Positions 28,237 to 40,700 of a stretch of 51,261 nt of DNA are shown piece by piece (the stretch's first letter is position 1; every line of letters starts with the position of its first letter). Under the pieces are notes generated by a model. The model saw only the letters and a program-made list of their open reading frames with translations, was not told where the DNA came from and did not search any database. Origin of the DNA: Clarireedia homoeocarpa. Lineage: Eukaryota; Ascomycota; Leotiomycetes; Helotiales; Rutstroemiaceae. The stretch is from the NCBI GenBank assembly GCA_001465935.1, contig LNKV01000112.1, positions 17,059 to 68,319 on the forward strand, in the 5' to 3' direction. The position numbers and the translations under genes were made by a program.

Positions 28237-28767
28237 CTATCCAAGACAACAGCTAACGCAAGCAATAGCATGGCACATCTCACAAGTATAAGCTACAACG
28301 TTTGTAGTAATTACATGAATAGGTAGACCAAAATCACAGGGAAGATTTGACGCACCAGTATACGTAAAAGTTACTCAGTGATGGGTGCAAGCTATTTTGT
28401 GAGCATTTTGTAGATTTCAACAAGACTGGCAAAATCTACCCGCAATACCATGTAAGCAAACCACAGATTGAATAGGTAAACTAACAAATGCGTGAGGTTT
28501 AGGTGGACTATTTAAAGCTCATTCTAACGAATTATAGCTTCTATTTAATAATGTTTGTAGTGAGTCACTATAGAACTGTGGAGTTAATCAAGGGTATCTT
28601 GTAGTAGCTTTACCTTCAACTAACTGTACATAAACTATATATAAGAATAGTCATGTAGCTACCACACTTATAATACTACCAAAACTACTTATTAAGTTTC
28701 ACCCTGCAAATGCATCAGGATAGTCACTAATTCTTCTAGGCATTCCTTGTAGACCTAAGAAGTGTTG
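28237..28767 (-). CDS. cox1: cox1 last exon with Cys-rich tail
   Basis: 177 codons from CAA CAC TTC ([12 protein letters not shown]) to TAG. After the normal end region [10 protein letters not shown] about 70 extra residues follow with ten Cys, including FCQSCW, CEMCH and CVSCC. TGA encodes W at AGWN, TWLF, YPWL and LEWAL. Confidence 0.93.
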
Positions 28768-31700
28768 CTTTATGGTAAGGTATGTACTGTAAAACTATAA
28801 TACATCTTTAAATTTTAAGTGTTCATATCGAAACTGGCATATATCAAGGTAAAACAGTTATAAATTATAAATTATATAGTAAATTAAGTGTTACCTGCCG
28901 GCAGGTGTGAAATTGCACTGATAATTATCTAATTAAATACCGAGAGTTATTCTTATAAACTTAAGTCTTATCACTGTATTTAATAATAACGTTTTTATTA
29001 TTATGAGTAAAGAACTCAGCTTTTTTAATTAATCTACTAACAGAAGTAGGATACATAGATAAGTATCTACCGCATTCAGAAATAGATTTAAAAGTATTAA
29101 CTAGAATACCAAGATCATCCCAAAGTTCAAGTGCTTTAGGTTTACCACCTTCACTTTGAAACCTAGCTTCATAAATAATCCATACTCTACCTTCACGCAA
29201 TTCAAGATTAGAAGGCTTATTTAATAATGTCTGAATTTTAAGGTTCAATTCATCTCTATCAACAATAGGTTGATTAGATGTAGATAATCTTTTATTATTC
29301 ATTTGAGATAAGATTAAATCTATTAAGTCTTTACCTTGTTTAGAATAATGATGACCTTTTTCTTTTAAACTTAAAATAGTTTAAAATCAATGAAGTCTAA
29401 ATATTTTTTACCTTATCATTGTTGAGTATTAAAGAATGGAATCATAACTGATTTTATAAAATTAGCTTGAGAAATAACTAATTCAATCTTTCCTCTAGAA
29501 TGACCTATAGTACCCTCAGAACGATAAAATTTAACAACTCCATATGATTTAAAAAGGTTAGCACCAGGTAATTGATTTCAAAACTCCACAACTTTAAGCA
29601 TAGCATATTCATCAATAAGAGCTTGACCAATAGAAATACTTAAAGTGAAATCTTTTCTAGATACAAACACACTACCTTCACCTTCAAAGAATCCCATAAA
29701 TCATTGAGGAGTAATATTAATAGAAAAATCTAAAAGATTAAAATCAGTTCTTGAATTATTCATTTCAGATTTAAGATTAGTGATAGCCTCTAATAAATTA
29801 GGATCTTTAGTTAATCTATAGTTTTGTAAAAGGTTAAATCCTTTAGTTCACGCTTCAAAATTCAAACATTTTGTCGTGTTTAAAGGATGATTAGAAAAAA
29901 TATCTATTAATACTTGAACCTCTCTCTTTTTAGAAATTTCCAACACACCATATAAGGTATAAGATCTAACATTACCCATCTTTAAATTTGATTTAATAAA
30001 GTGGAGAAGATTAACATCGTCAATATGGAGTTTTATTTGAAAAATAAAAGCAAAAGTATTATGATCTCGTTTAATAGAGAAGTTTCCCTATTTTTTTCTT
30101 TTTTTTTTATTTAAATATAAAATAAATATAAAAAATAAATAAATATTAAAATAAAAAAAAGAAGAAAAAAAAAGGCAGCCCATCTACAAAACCTCTAAAT
30201 CATTCAATAAAATCAGGACTAATAGAGTGAAGTTCAAGAGAATCAAACTCAATAGATTCGTTATTATCTATATTGCTAACTTCGGATAAGACTTTATAAA
30301 CAGAACTGGTAGAGTAAGAACGTTTTGGTATCATAGTAGCCAAATTTTGTACCTGAAGACTCAAGTTATAAGAACTAGACGTAAAATTTTTTGATGAATC
30401 TAGATTAGATAAATTATCAGTGCTTATTTGTCACCCATAATTTGTAGATCATATCACTACCTTTCCTTCAGAATAAATAACTAAAACATTAATTATAAAG
30501 GTATCAGGTACTAGGCGTATGATCGTTGAAGCAGCTTTACTTAGTGTATCTAAGAAAGATTGCCTGCTGATTGGTTGTATAACTAGGTCTAAATTTATAC
30601 GTCTTTCCAGCAATTTGCCTAGTTTTTCAGGAAGTTGGATATAATATATCTCCCTTTACACTACAAAATTTCTATTGTAGGCCCCCAACTTAAGAGGGAA
30701 AAATGTTACATTACAAAAACTATGATAAATTTATTATCATATAAACGTGGACTATCACTTAAGCTATACTGGAGCTTCCAGTATAACTTCTCTTTCATGT
30801 AGTCTCTGGGGATCCTACTAAGATAATTTAATATTATCTGTTGGTTTCCTGCCGATTGTCTAGATATACTTAAGATTGTTACTTACTGATTATAAAAGAA
30901 TCGTTAAGTACTTAAGCCTTGTGAGAGTTTCCAGCATATAGAAAGATTGAGAGGAGCTAATGGGGTTTATTCTTGACGAGTTGGACGCGGTAAAGATTGT
31001 ATAATTCACGGTTCCCCTTTTAAATCTATTCACTGATCGGTGTCTATACTTTTTTTTATAAGTGTTCATCTAACTTGGAAATATTGTCTAGCTCCATTAA
31101 TGGATGGGAATATTAATTCTTCACCCTTTTGGTTATAACAAAAAACAGATTTACCACCAATACCATACTGAGGAGAAAGTTTACCTTTTAATCCTTTAGA
31201 AGGATGACTGTGAGTAAGGTAAAATTCTTTAATACCCTGAGCAATGGCATTTATCGTTTCAGGGGAACTAACAGTACCGTATTTGGGGTGACTTTCCTTT
31301 TTGAATAGCTCTTTTAGTTTATTAATAGTTTCAATAGAGTGACGAAAACCTGATGAACTACCTGCAATTTTTAAGACATTATATCTAGGTTTATAATAAT
31401 CCATTCATTTTTGTTCTAATTCCGAACAGATTATAGTATCTGAAGCACAAATTTCTAATATACCCAGAGAGAAACTTTTTAATCCATACTTTCTCATTGC
31501 TCTAGCTAATACTATATTTGTAGCCTTATCATAGTTTGCAAGGTAAAAGTGAGAAGTCATTCTTTTAGATAAAGTAATACTACTCCCCACATATAAATCA
31601 TTAGTTATATTATTTATAAATAAATATACTCCAGATTTTCCTCTTAAAGCTTTATAAATAGCTCTTTTACTTTCTTGAACATTATTAAAAAACATAACAA

Positions 31701-34700
31701 AATTATTGTTAGGTGAACCACCCCCTGCTTTGCAGGGAGGACCTGCCAAATCGTGACTAAATCTTTTTCCTGTCGTAATGCTTGCGTCAAAAAAAGACAT
31801 TCTTCCCTTTACATTAACCCCTATAAATAAAATTCAGAAATGTGCTTTACCTAACATTCTGTTATAATCTAACCCTAATATTTTAGGAATTCAGAAGTAT
31901 CATGCACTAAATAATGCAAATACTGCACCCATACTTAAAACGTAGTGGAAATGAGCTACGACGTAATATGTATCGTGGAATGCAATATCTAATGAGGCAT
32001 TAGCTAAAACTACACCACTCACCTAATTACATAAGGGATAAATAGTCATCTAAATCCTGTGATAACTAAATCTATAACCATTGTACGTGGTATTTTTTTC
32101 AATATTAGTTTTTATTGTATCATGAGAAATATTTAAGGCTTTTTCAACAGCCATTATTCCATCATATTTAGTTATAAATTCACCATCTTTAAATACAAAG
32201 ATGGCTTTTCTAATATGTTTTTGGGACTTCATTTTTTCGATTAAATCTGTATAATCACTGGAAGAAATATCCATTAAAGGTTTATCATCTTCATTAAAAG
32301 GGTCTTTAGAGATATATCATGAAGATCTAAATAAAGATTTATCTACCCTAGCTCTTTTTAATGATATAGTAATGGAAGCATTACCTAATAAAGTTGCAAG
32401 GGACCTTAAAGAAGGAACTGTTACTAATAAATTTTTTAATTCATCATAAATATGTATAGAACCAGAAGACCTGCTCTTTGAAATTCTTAATTTAGTTTCC
32501 TCTAAATGAGGTACACTATGATTTCTTGCTGCTTCTTTTACTGCGTTATATTCTGGTTTTATTAGTTTAATTCAATAAGTTTCTCGCTCTTCTAAATTAT
32601 GTAAATCTAAATCTACTTGTTCTAAAATAATAAAAGCAAAATTAAGAAGTCCATATTTTAAAATAGCACTTGAAATAGGTCTTCCTTCTTGTGCTGCTAA
32701 AAGGGCTAAGTTAAAATAATTATAAAGTCTAACTTTAATAGATCTTGAACTACCCACGTAACACTTACCGTTTAATTTATTTACTATCATGTAGATATAT
32801 CCCTTTTTATCTCCCTTAAATTTATTATATAACTCTTTTCTATCTCTATAGAAATTTTCATATATATTTAAGGCTTTACTAGGGTTTAATCTATCCAATG
32901 CATTATGTATGTTTTTATTTACAGTTTTTAATAAAATAAATGAGCCTAAAAATAACAAACCACTAACTTTGTAACAAGTAACCCGAATTGTATAGATTCC
33001 ACTTACGAACGAATAAAATTTGATTAATCTTTTAATCTTTCATAGCTAAATATATACCCTTTATATTCACCATTTACCTTAGCATGTTCTTTTATAGTAA
33101 GATGCCTTATATTTAATGCTCTTCTAGCATCCATTACTCCATCATACTTATTAATAAAATTTCTATGGGTATCATATACAAACACTGCTTTTTTAATATG
33201 ACTATTTTTATTAATATCTAAGACTAATTCTTCACACTCTTTTGATTGTCAATCGGCTATTCTAGGAATGTCACTTATGCTATAAGGTATATTAGTTAAA
33301 AACCATTCACCTCTAAATATAGTTTGTTCTTTTATAATATTAACTAATGTAGAGTGATTAGATTTAATTAATTTAGCTAGAGTTAAAACTGAAGGAAAAA
33401 TAACTAATAATTCTTTAAAAGAATTATAAACATAAACAGAGTAAGCTGAATTAGCTTCAATCATTCTTACTTTACTTTCAATAGAATGACTTTTATTATA
33501 AAAAGGATTATTTTCACCTGTTAAAGCCCTAGCTATTAAACCTTTAGTTTTACCAGAATGTGTTCTATTCTTAGCCAAATCAGATAATAGCTTCTTAGTC
33601 TCCTCGGTATGTTTATAACCTAATGAAGAATAACCTTGTTTTAATACATTATAATAAGGCATTACATATGTAATATAAAAAGTTTCTCTAATCGTTAAAA
33701 ATTGAGGTTCAACATGTTCTAAAATTAAAAGAGTAAAATTGGATTGATCATATTTAAGTAAAGCTTTAACAATAGGCATATTAAGATTTTGTTTACTTTT
33801 TAAAAAAGTATTATTAAGATAATTTCTCATTCTAGAGGCTAAATTTATAGAACTTCCTACATAAGAATGGCCATTTGTATTGTTTATTAAACAGTAAACA
33901 CCGGATTTATCTTTTTGATCTTTTAGTATTTGAACCCTATCTTCTTTAAAGTTATTATAAACTTTTACAGGTTTAAATCTTTTTGTGTTATCCCCTACCA
34001 GCGTAGCTGAACCTGAATTGCTACTCAAGTTAGAGTAAGATGAAGTTATGGTATAGTTGAAATTGTGGATATATAAATAAAAAAATGAATATTTTATTAC
34101 ATGGACTATATCTTCTCACAATAAAATATGAGGACTACGTCTAGTCTCTGAGGTTCCTACTAAGATACTATTACTAAAAAAACGTATCGGTTGGTTACCT
34201 GCTGATTGTTCAAAATTATGCATTTTTACTGAAATTATTAAATAAATTCCTAGTAGCATCATTGTCAGAAGTTCCCAGCATATGGTAGTCTTTAGTACTT
34301 TTTTTATAAAAAAAAGAGTTGGGAGGGCCAAGTGGTTTGATAATCCTCCAATTGTAAACATGAAAACAAAACCTAAAGCAAATAACATTGAAGGTGTTAA
34401 ATGTAAAGATCCACCGTAACATGTTGCTAATCATGAGAAGATTTTAATACCTGTAGGTACTGCGATAATTAAGGTTGCGGCTGTGAAATACGCTCTTGTA
34501 TCCACGTCTAAACCAACTGTATACATGTGATGCAAAATGTTAGTAGATATTCCTCATATCTACCCGCATAACTATATAGGTATGCGCTCCTTTTTTTTTC
34601 TTTCTTTTTTTTTTATTTTAATATTTATTTATTTTTTATATTTATTTTATATTTAAATAAAAAAAAAAAAAGAAAAAACAAGGAGAATCGGACTATATCT

Positions 34701-37700
34701 TCATCTTTTAATAAATAACACTAAGGATGCGCAGATCCTGTTTTTTTTGTCATACCATTCTCAATATTAATCTGTTTCTGTAATACTCTTACTTGGGCTA
34801 ATCCTTCTTCAGTGAGATGTAATTTATTAGAAACGAAATTATGAATGGTTAATCACTTATCGAATGATTGGGCTTTTTTAGTAAGTAATGGAAATACTTT
34901 AAAGTAAGATATTACATCATTCATTGATTTAAACCCTGTAGCTGTATAACGATAAACACCGTTCGTTTTGGATCTAAGAGTTACTTTACCAAATCCGAAA
35001 AGGTTTCGTATGATCAGAAGGATAGTACTATCCTTCTGATCAAGTAGATAACGCATTTTTATAACATGACCTAATGCATATCTTGCATTGGATGTTATGG
35101 ATACATTAAAACATCCTTCAGCGTCGGTGAAACCAGATAATCAAGCATCTTGTAATGTAACTGAAACAGAAGTATTAATCAATACAATTGTATTTGCCCC
35201 CAAACGATTGTTTAAAGCTTGAACTCACAAAGATAATTGTTGTATTCTGTGAGTAAGAGCTAGATTACCATTAAATAAAAAGGCTAGTAGAAGAATATGT
35301 GAGGGATTATCTACAATTAATCTGTAGAAGTCATTTTTATTCCCACTTTTCCCTTGAGGAAAATGCTTAACAGTACCAATTCCTAACTTTTTCTGGATGT
35401 AGAAAAGGATAGCACTTTCCTTTTGAGTAAGAACAAAACGTACTCTTGTACCATTTGCATAAGTTTGGATGGTACCATCTCCTTCTACAAAACCAATAAA
35501 GTTAATCAGTTTTGGATCTAAGAGTTAAAATGTACTAGCTTGCTAGCTAATATAAACTAAGAATACATGTCTGCGCTCCTATTTTTTTTTATTTATTAAA
35601 GATGTTTTGCGTGTAGTCTCTGAGGCTCTACGACACCCTTTATTACTTTGAGTAAAGAGAGACGGATTGCCTGCTGATTGGGTATAATTAACTGAATTTT
35701 TACTCTTAGGTATCAATTAACTTTAAACCGTTCCAGCATACAGCAAAATATATTTTTATATTTTATTTGTGTACGTTTTAGCTCCTTCTATGAGAAAGAA
35801 GCTAACTCAGTTAAATCTTGGCTTAAATTTGCTATACACTTACTCCGCTCTACTAAGCACTCATGCACTTAGCAAGAAAATAACACACTATGACATCTTT
35901 TAATTAACAGCACTAAGAGTGTGGCGCAAATAAGGTTTTTATTCACTATCGCTTTAATCTGTCTAATTTGATTCAAACCTTCTTAAGTACGTTTATTCTG
36001 TTTCGAATAAAAGAATATTTTATGATATTTGATCTAAACGATATAGCAATAAAAAAAAAGAGAAGAAAAAAGGCTTGGAGGTCAAAAATAAATCATAACC
36101 CCTTAAGAAAGTTATTTTTTATATATTACCTTAGATAATACGTATCTATTTTTCAATACCTTTCCTGATCTTAAATAAACTTTAAATGTAGATGTAGGAC
36201 AAGAAATAGCTTCCGCAGCTTTATTTCCTGAATAATATACTGTTGCTTCATTAGTTTGTAAATCCAAAATGCTTACAGCGCTTCCTTTAGATTTACTAAT
36301 TTTATCTTTAACATCTTGGCTCATCTCACCAAAATTAGGGTTTTTTTCCTGCCGGCAGGCCAGCGACTACTTGAAGCCCGAATTTTGCCATAGACATCTT
36401 CGCTCTAATTTCTTCCGAGAGTTTTCTCCCTGTTTTTAAGCTAGACATCTTGGCTCTACTTTCTTCATTATGTATACTTCCTAACCGTGAGCCGGCTATT
36501 TTTAGGATATTATACTCTGGCTTTAGCAAATCTAGGTAATATTGTTCACGGTTTATTAAATCCTTTGAATCAGAATATTCTAGGATTTCCAGAGTAAACT
36601 TGGAATAACCATATTTAAGTAAAGCCCTATGAATACGACTTTTTGATCTCTTTAAGCTTTTTTCAAGAGTAATCAGAGAATAATATATACGTAATCTTTT
36701 ATATAAATCCGCGGCAGATCCTACATAAGATTCCCTAGTCTCTTGGTTAACTCAGAGATAAATTCCGCTTTTATTTTTATTCTCTTGTAATATATCGAGT
36801 TTTTGAGTGTCCGCATTGTCATAGACCTTTACTGAATTTATAGTATTTTTACTCCCCTCCGAAGGGAGCCCTCTGGCTCCCTTGGAGCCCCACCTGGAAG
36901 GTTGCCCGGCCTTGAAGTAGAAAAGTTTTTCCGCGATCAGTTATTGGATAGATGTTGCGCAGCATTTCCAAATAGTGTATTATAATTCTGACGAAATGTT
37001 GAAAAATTAAAAGATGTTTCGCGTATAGTCTCCTGCCGGCAGGCACTCTGTATTTTACTCTCTGATGAGCATAGGGACAGATTGCCGGCTGATTTGGTAT
37101 AGCTAATTGAATTTTTACCATTCAAGGTACCAATTAACACTAAACCGTTCCAGCTTACAGCGAAATAAATAATATAAGTCCTCAAATCACTAAGAGGCGA
37201 AGCCAAAACTCAACTTCAAACAACGAATCCTAATACTCCAATTGACATCATGGCATAGCTAGATTTTGCGATTTTGCATGTAAGTAAATATATTAAAAAT
37301 TATTTCAACCTGTTAGAATTCATTTCTAAATTTAAAGATTTAATTTTAATTAAACCTTCTTCGGTTAAATGTTTTTTTAATTTAACCATTAACATAGCCT
37401 CTTTAAAACAATTATAATCCTCTTGCTTTAGATTTAAAAGAGGGTATAAATCAAAATGTGGTATTATTTTATTTAATAAAGAAGTAACATCTTGAACTAT
37501 GAAATCACACCTAGGTGTAGATAAGTTAGATCTTAAATTCACTATACCACAATCAAAAAATTTAATAAATAATTTCATAAGTTCTATGTCTTTACTATGT
37601 TGAGCTATATGAAATCTACAGTCTACTTTTTCAAGTAAAAGATAATCTTTAGCTGGTCTAGTATAAATAGAAAACCCACCGTCCCCCGCCACAAACCCGG

Positions 37701-40700
37701 ACACTCACTGTGGGTTTAAATTGTCAGGTAAATTTATAATAGGTTTGGGAAACGGTAAGATATCAGGATAATACTTTAAAACCTTTTTAGATACTCCCCT
37801 GTTAATAGAAGCATAATAAGAAAGAATAGTTAAAAATCCAGCCTTAGTTAAATGATCTTTATTTAAGATCATTTTTACAACCGACGATCATAATACAAAA
37901 TCTAACCCCTTTTTACTAATAAGAGGATATTTTATAAAATGTGGTATAATTACATCATTTAAGTAATTCACATTGGTTACTCTATATACAGATATTTTTC
38001 TATCAGATCTATTATATATACCACCTACACCAAAAAAAGACTGAATTTTATATAAAATCTCTGCGTCTTTTTCATGTAAATTTATCTCAAATGAAGTTCT
38101 TACTTTTCATTTTAAAGGATCCGTAATTTCAATTATGATTGAAAAACAACCTTCAGCATCTACAAACCCTGTTACTCACATTGGATCAAGTTTTACTCCA
38201 TTTGTAATATAACGGTTATTATAGTTAGGTGCTAAACGAGAAAAATCTCTTTTTAATAATTTATTTAAACTTACATTTATTAACTTCGATAAGCCGAAGT
38301 TAATACGTACACAAAAAATTGCACTATATCTTCATCATCCTATATGGATGATCCTCCGCGTGTAGTCTCTGAGGAGCCCTAATAAATCGAAATATTTCCA
38401 TATAAATGGTTTTAGATTTAAGAATCTAAGAACATTAGGACTAATTACGGTTTCCTGCTGATTGCTCATTGCAATATCCTTAAAATTTTTACTTTGACAA
38501 GTATTTAAGGCATTAGAGGTTCCCAGCATATAGCGGAGATTCGCATAAATATTATTTAATGTGGGCCTAATTTTGACCATACCTAAATACTAACGAATAA
38601 TAATTATTAAATTATTACTGTTTTGGACCATCTCTTTGCCAATATCTCAATCTTACTTAGATACTAAACTATTTCATTGTATAAGATAATGTTTTCAAGC
38701 TTTACCTAAATCTGAGTTAGGTAAAGCTTTATGTGCATGAAGATTTCTAAGTTCATAGAATTTATTAACCATATTAATTCTCATAATTTTTTCAGATCTA
38801 CAAGGATTAACTTTAAAATAATCATTAACTAAAGATAATACTTCCTTCTTTTTAAAACAAGTTCATTTAAATGCTTCTTGTTTAACCATAGGGTATATTG
38901 TACCTCCATATAATTCTACTAAAGCTTCCAATATAAATCTGTTTTTTTGAGTAGCGGTTATTAATATTTGACCAGAAGCATCGTTTAAATATATACTTCC
39001 ATCAGTATCAAAAAACCCTGCTAATCAACCATTATAGTATGTTAATTGTTTAGGATCTTTTAATTCTATGTTATAAATTTCACAAATTTTACCTAATTGA
39101 AGAATTCTTATGGGATTTTGTAATAAACCGTTAACTTTATTAACTAAATATAATAAACCTGTTTTATGATGAAGTCTATATCTTAAATAGTTATCACCAC
39201 TATAAAGTTTTACTGATCCACCAAACTTTTGTTTTATTAAATATAACATTTTTTTATCTCTAAGTTGCGTAGTTATTTCTAAACTAGCGTATCCTTTTTT
39301 GGATAATAAAAAACACCCGTCCCCATCTATAACTCCTGCTAGTCATTCGTAAAATTTATCTTCATTATCTTTTACTGCTGTATAAACAAAAACGTGAGAT
39401 TTTTTGTTATCATTAACTTTTATAGATATATTATTGTTATCATTTATATCTTTTAATGAAGAGCTTTTTGTATATACAAAAGTAAAGAAAGAGGTTTTAA
39501 GTAATATAAAGATGTATTTTATATATATTGGCAACAAACGTATGGCCTCTGAAATTCCTACTAACATGCTTAACTTAGAAAATTCTTTTATTCCAAGTTT
39601 GAAGTTTTCACTTCGTGCTTTGGTTATCTGCGGATTATCATACTTTACTAAAATTTTTACTAATGAAACTATAAAATTTCATAAAATGGGAGTATTTAGT
39701 AATATGAATTGTAAAAATTCTTTGACTTCCCTGCATATAGTTTGTTGCGTTAATAAAGCTGCCTTTATTAAAGAGCTATTTTTTTTATAACCGAAAACGC
39801 TCTTATTAGAGCTAGCTGAAATTGTAGTACTAATTATACCAAACCCAGGAATAATTAAAATGTAGCAAATATTTTGATTAACAGAACAGCATCGACTTTA
39901 AATCAAAGTCTGTTCTAATTAATTCTCAAAAACTTTTATATTCTTGTTAGGACTTTATCTTGAATTGTAGTATTTTCCTGCCGGCAGGTGATGGTTAATT
40001 AAGGACTTTATTCTTAGAATTTTTATTAACCCTTTATCTGTTAAATGTTCTCTGTCTTGTATTAATATATAGACTTTTCTTCATCTTAAATAACTTACAT
40101 GTTTTCTAGACTGTAAATTAAATTGATTAAAATATTCTATAACATTTTTAGCAGAACCAAAACTAGTAGAACCATAATAGTAGGTATCTTGGGATTTTCT
40201 ATATCCAATGTTACCACCTAAATAATTTTTTATTTTCGTTAATAATATATTATTCTTTTGATCGATTTGATAATTTAATCTTATTTCTGGTTTGTTTCTG
40301 GTATTACGATTAATAATCTTTACTTGAAAACTAGCGTCCGCATCAGAAAAACCTGCTAACCAATGATTGTTAAAATCATCTGTTAAGTTTATAGTAAAAT
40401 TTATATTTATACCTTTATATCTATCATGACTTAATATATTATTAATAACTTGGTTAAATCTATTTTCTGACCTTAATTTACCATTTATTAAGTTAAGCAC
40501 ATTTAGTATTCCTTCCTTTTTAGACACTATTAAAAGATATGCGTTTTTATCTTTCACTTTTTTAACATTACAATTAGCTAATTTTTCTTTTAGATAATAA
40601 GCAAGAAATGCATCTGGAGAGCTAAATACTATAACTAATTGTTGAGCTTTACTGAAATGACCATCACCATCTATTAAACCTGCTAAATAATGACCTAATT

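Larger units (their letters stand above)
27131..30141. repeat. 3,011-bp direct repeat, copy 1
   Basis: Line-by-line comparison shows the same sequence at 48251-51261, offset 21,120. It contains intergenic repeats, trnC, the last cox1 exon and most of the preceding intron. Confidence 0.95.
28768..30694 (-). mobile_element. group I intron in cox1 (TFFP/QHFLG)
   Basis: R-type CTTCAACGATCATACGCC (about 30513-30531) lies just after the microexon, upstream of the HEG. CCTGCCGGCAGG sits at 28894-28905 near the 3' end. Confidence 0.83.
32020..34340 (-). mobile_element. group I intron in cox1 (TIGGL/SGVVL) with two GIY-YIG genes
   Basis: R-type CCTCAGAGACTAGACG (about 34140-34155) and S-type GAAGATATAGTCC (about 34103-34115) lie just inside the 5' end. 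Two paralogous GIY-YIG genes follow in tandem. Confidence 0.85.
34533..37212 (-). mobile_element. composite group I intron in cox1 (VVWS/HHMYT)
   Basis: Two similar core segments, 37020-37190 and 35610-35790, share ATTGCCGGCTGAT/ATTGCCTGCTGAT and AAACCGTTCCAGC. Two R-type sites (about 37022, with a palindrome inserted; and 35613) and S-like sites near 35887 and 34690 are seen, but no exon separates them. So two related introns lie in tandem or nested. 35930-36040 resembles a LAGLIDADG C-terminal remnant. Confidence 0.78.

Noticed and set aside
34116..34434. Two overlapping minus-strand ORFs near the HHMYTV exon
   Set aside because: One is the cox1 exon running into intron and the other its frame shadow.
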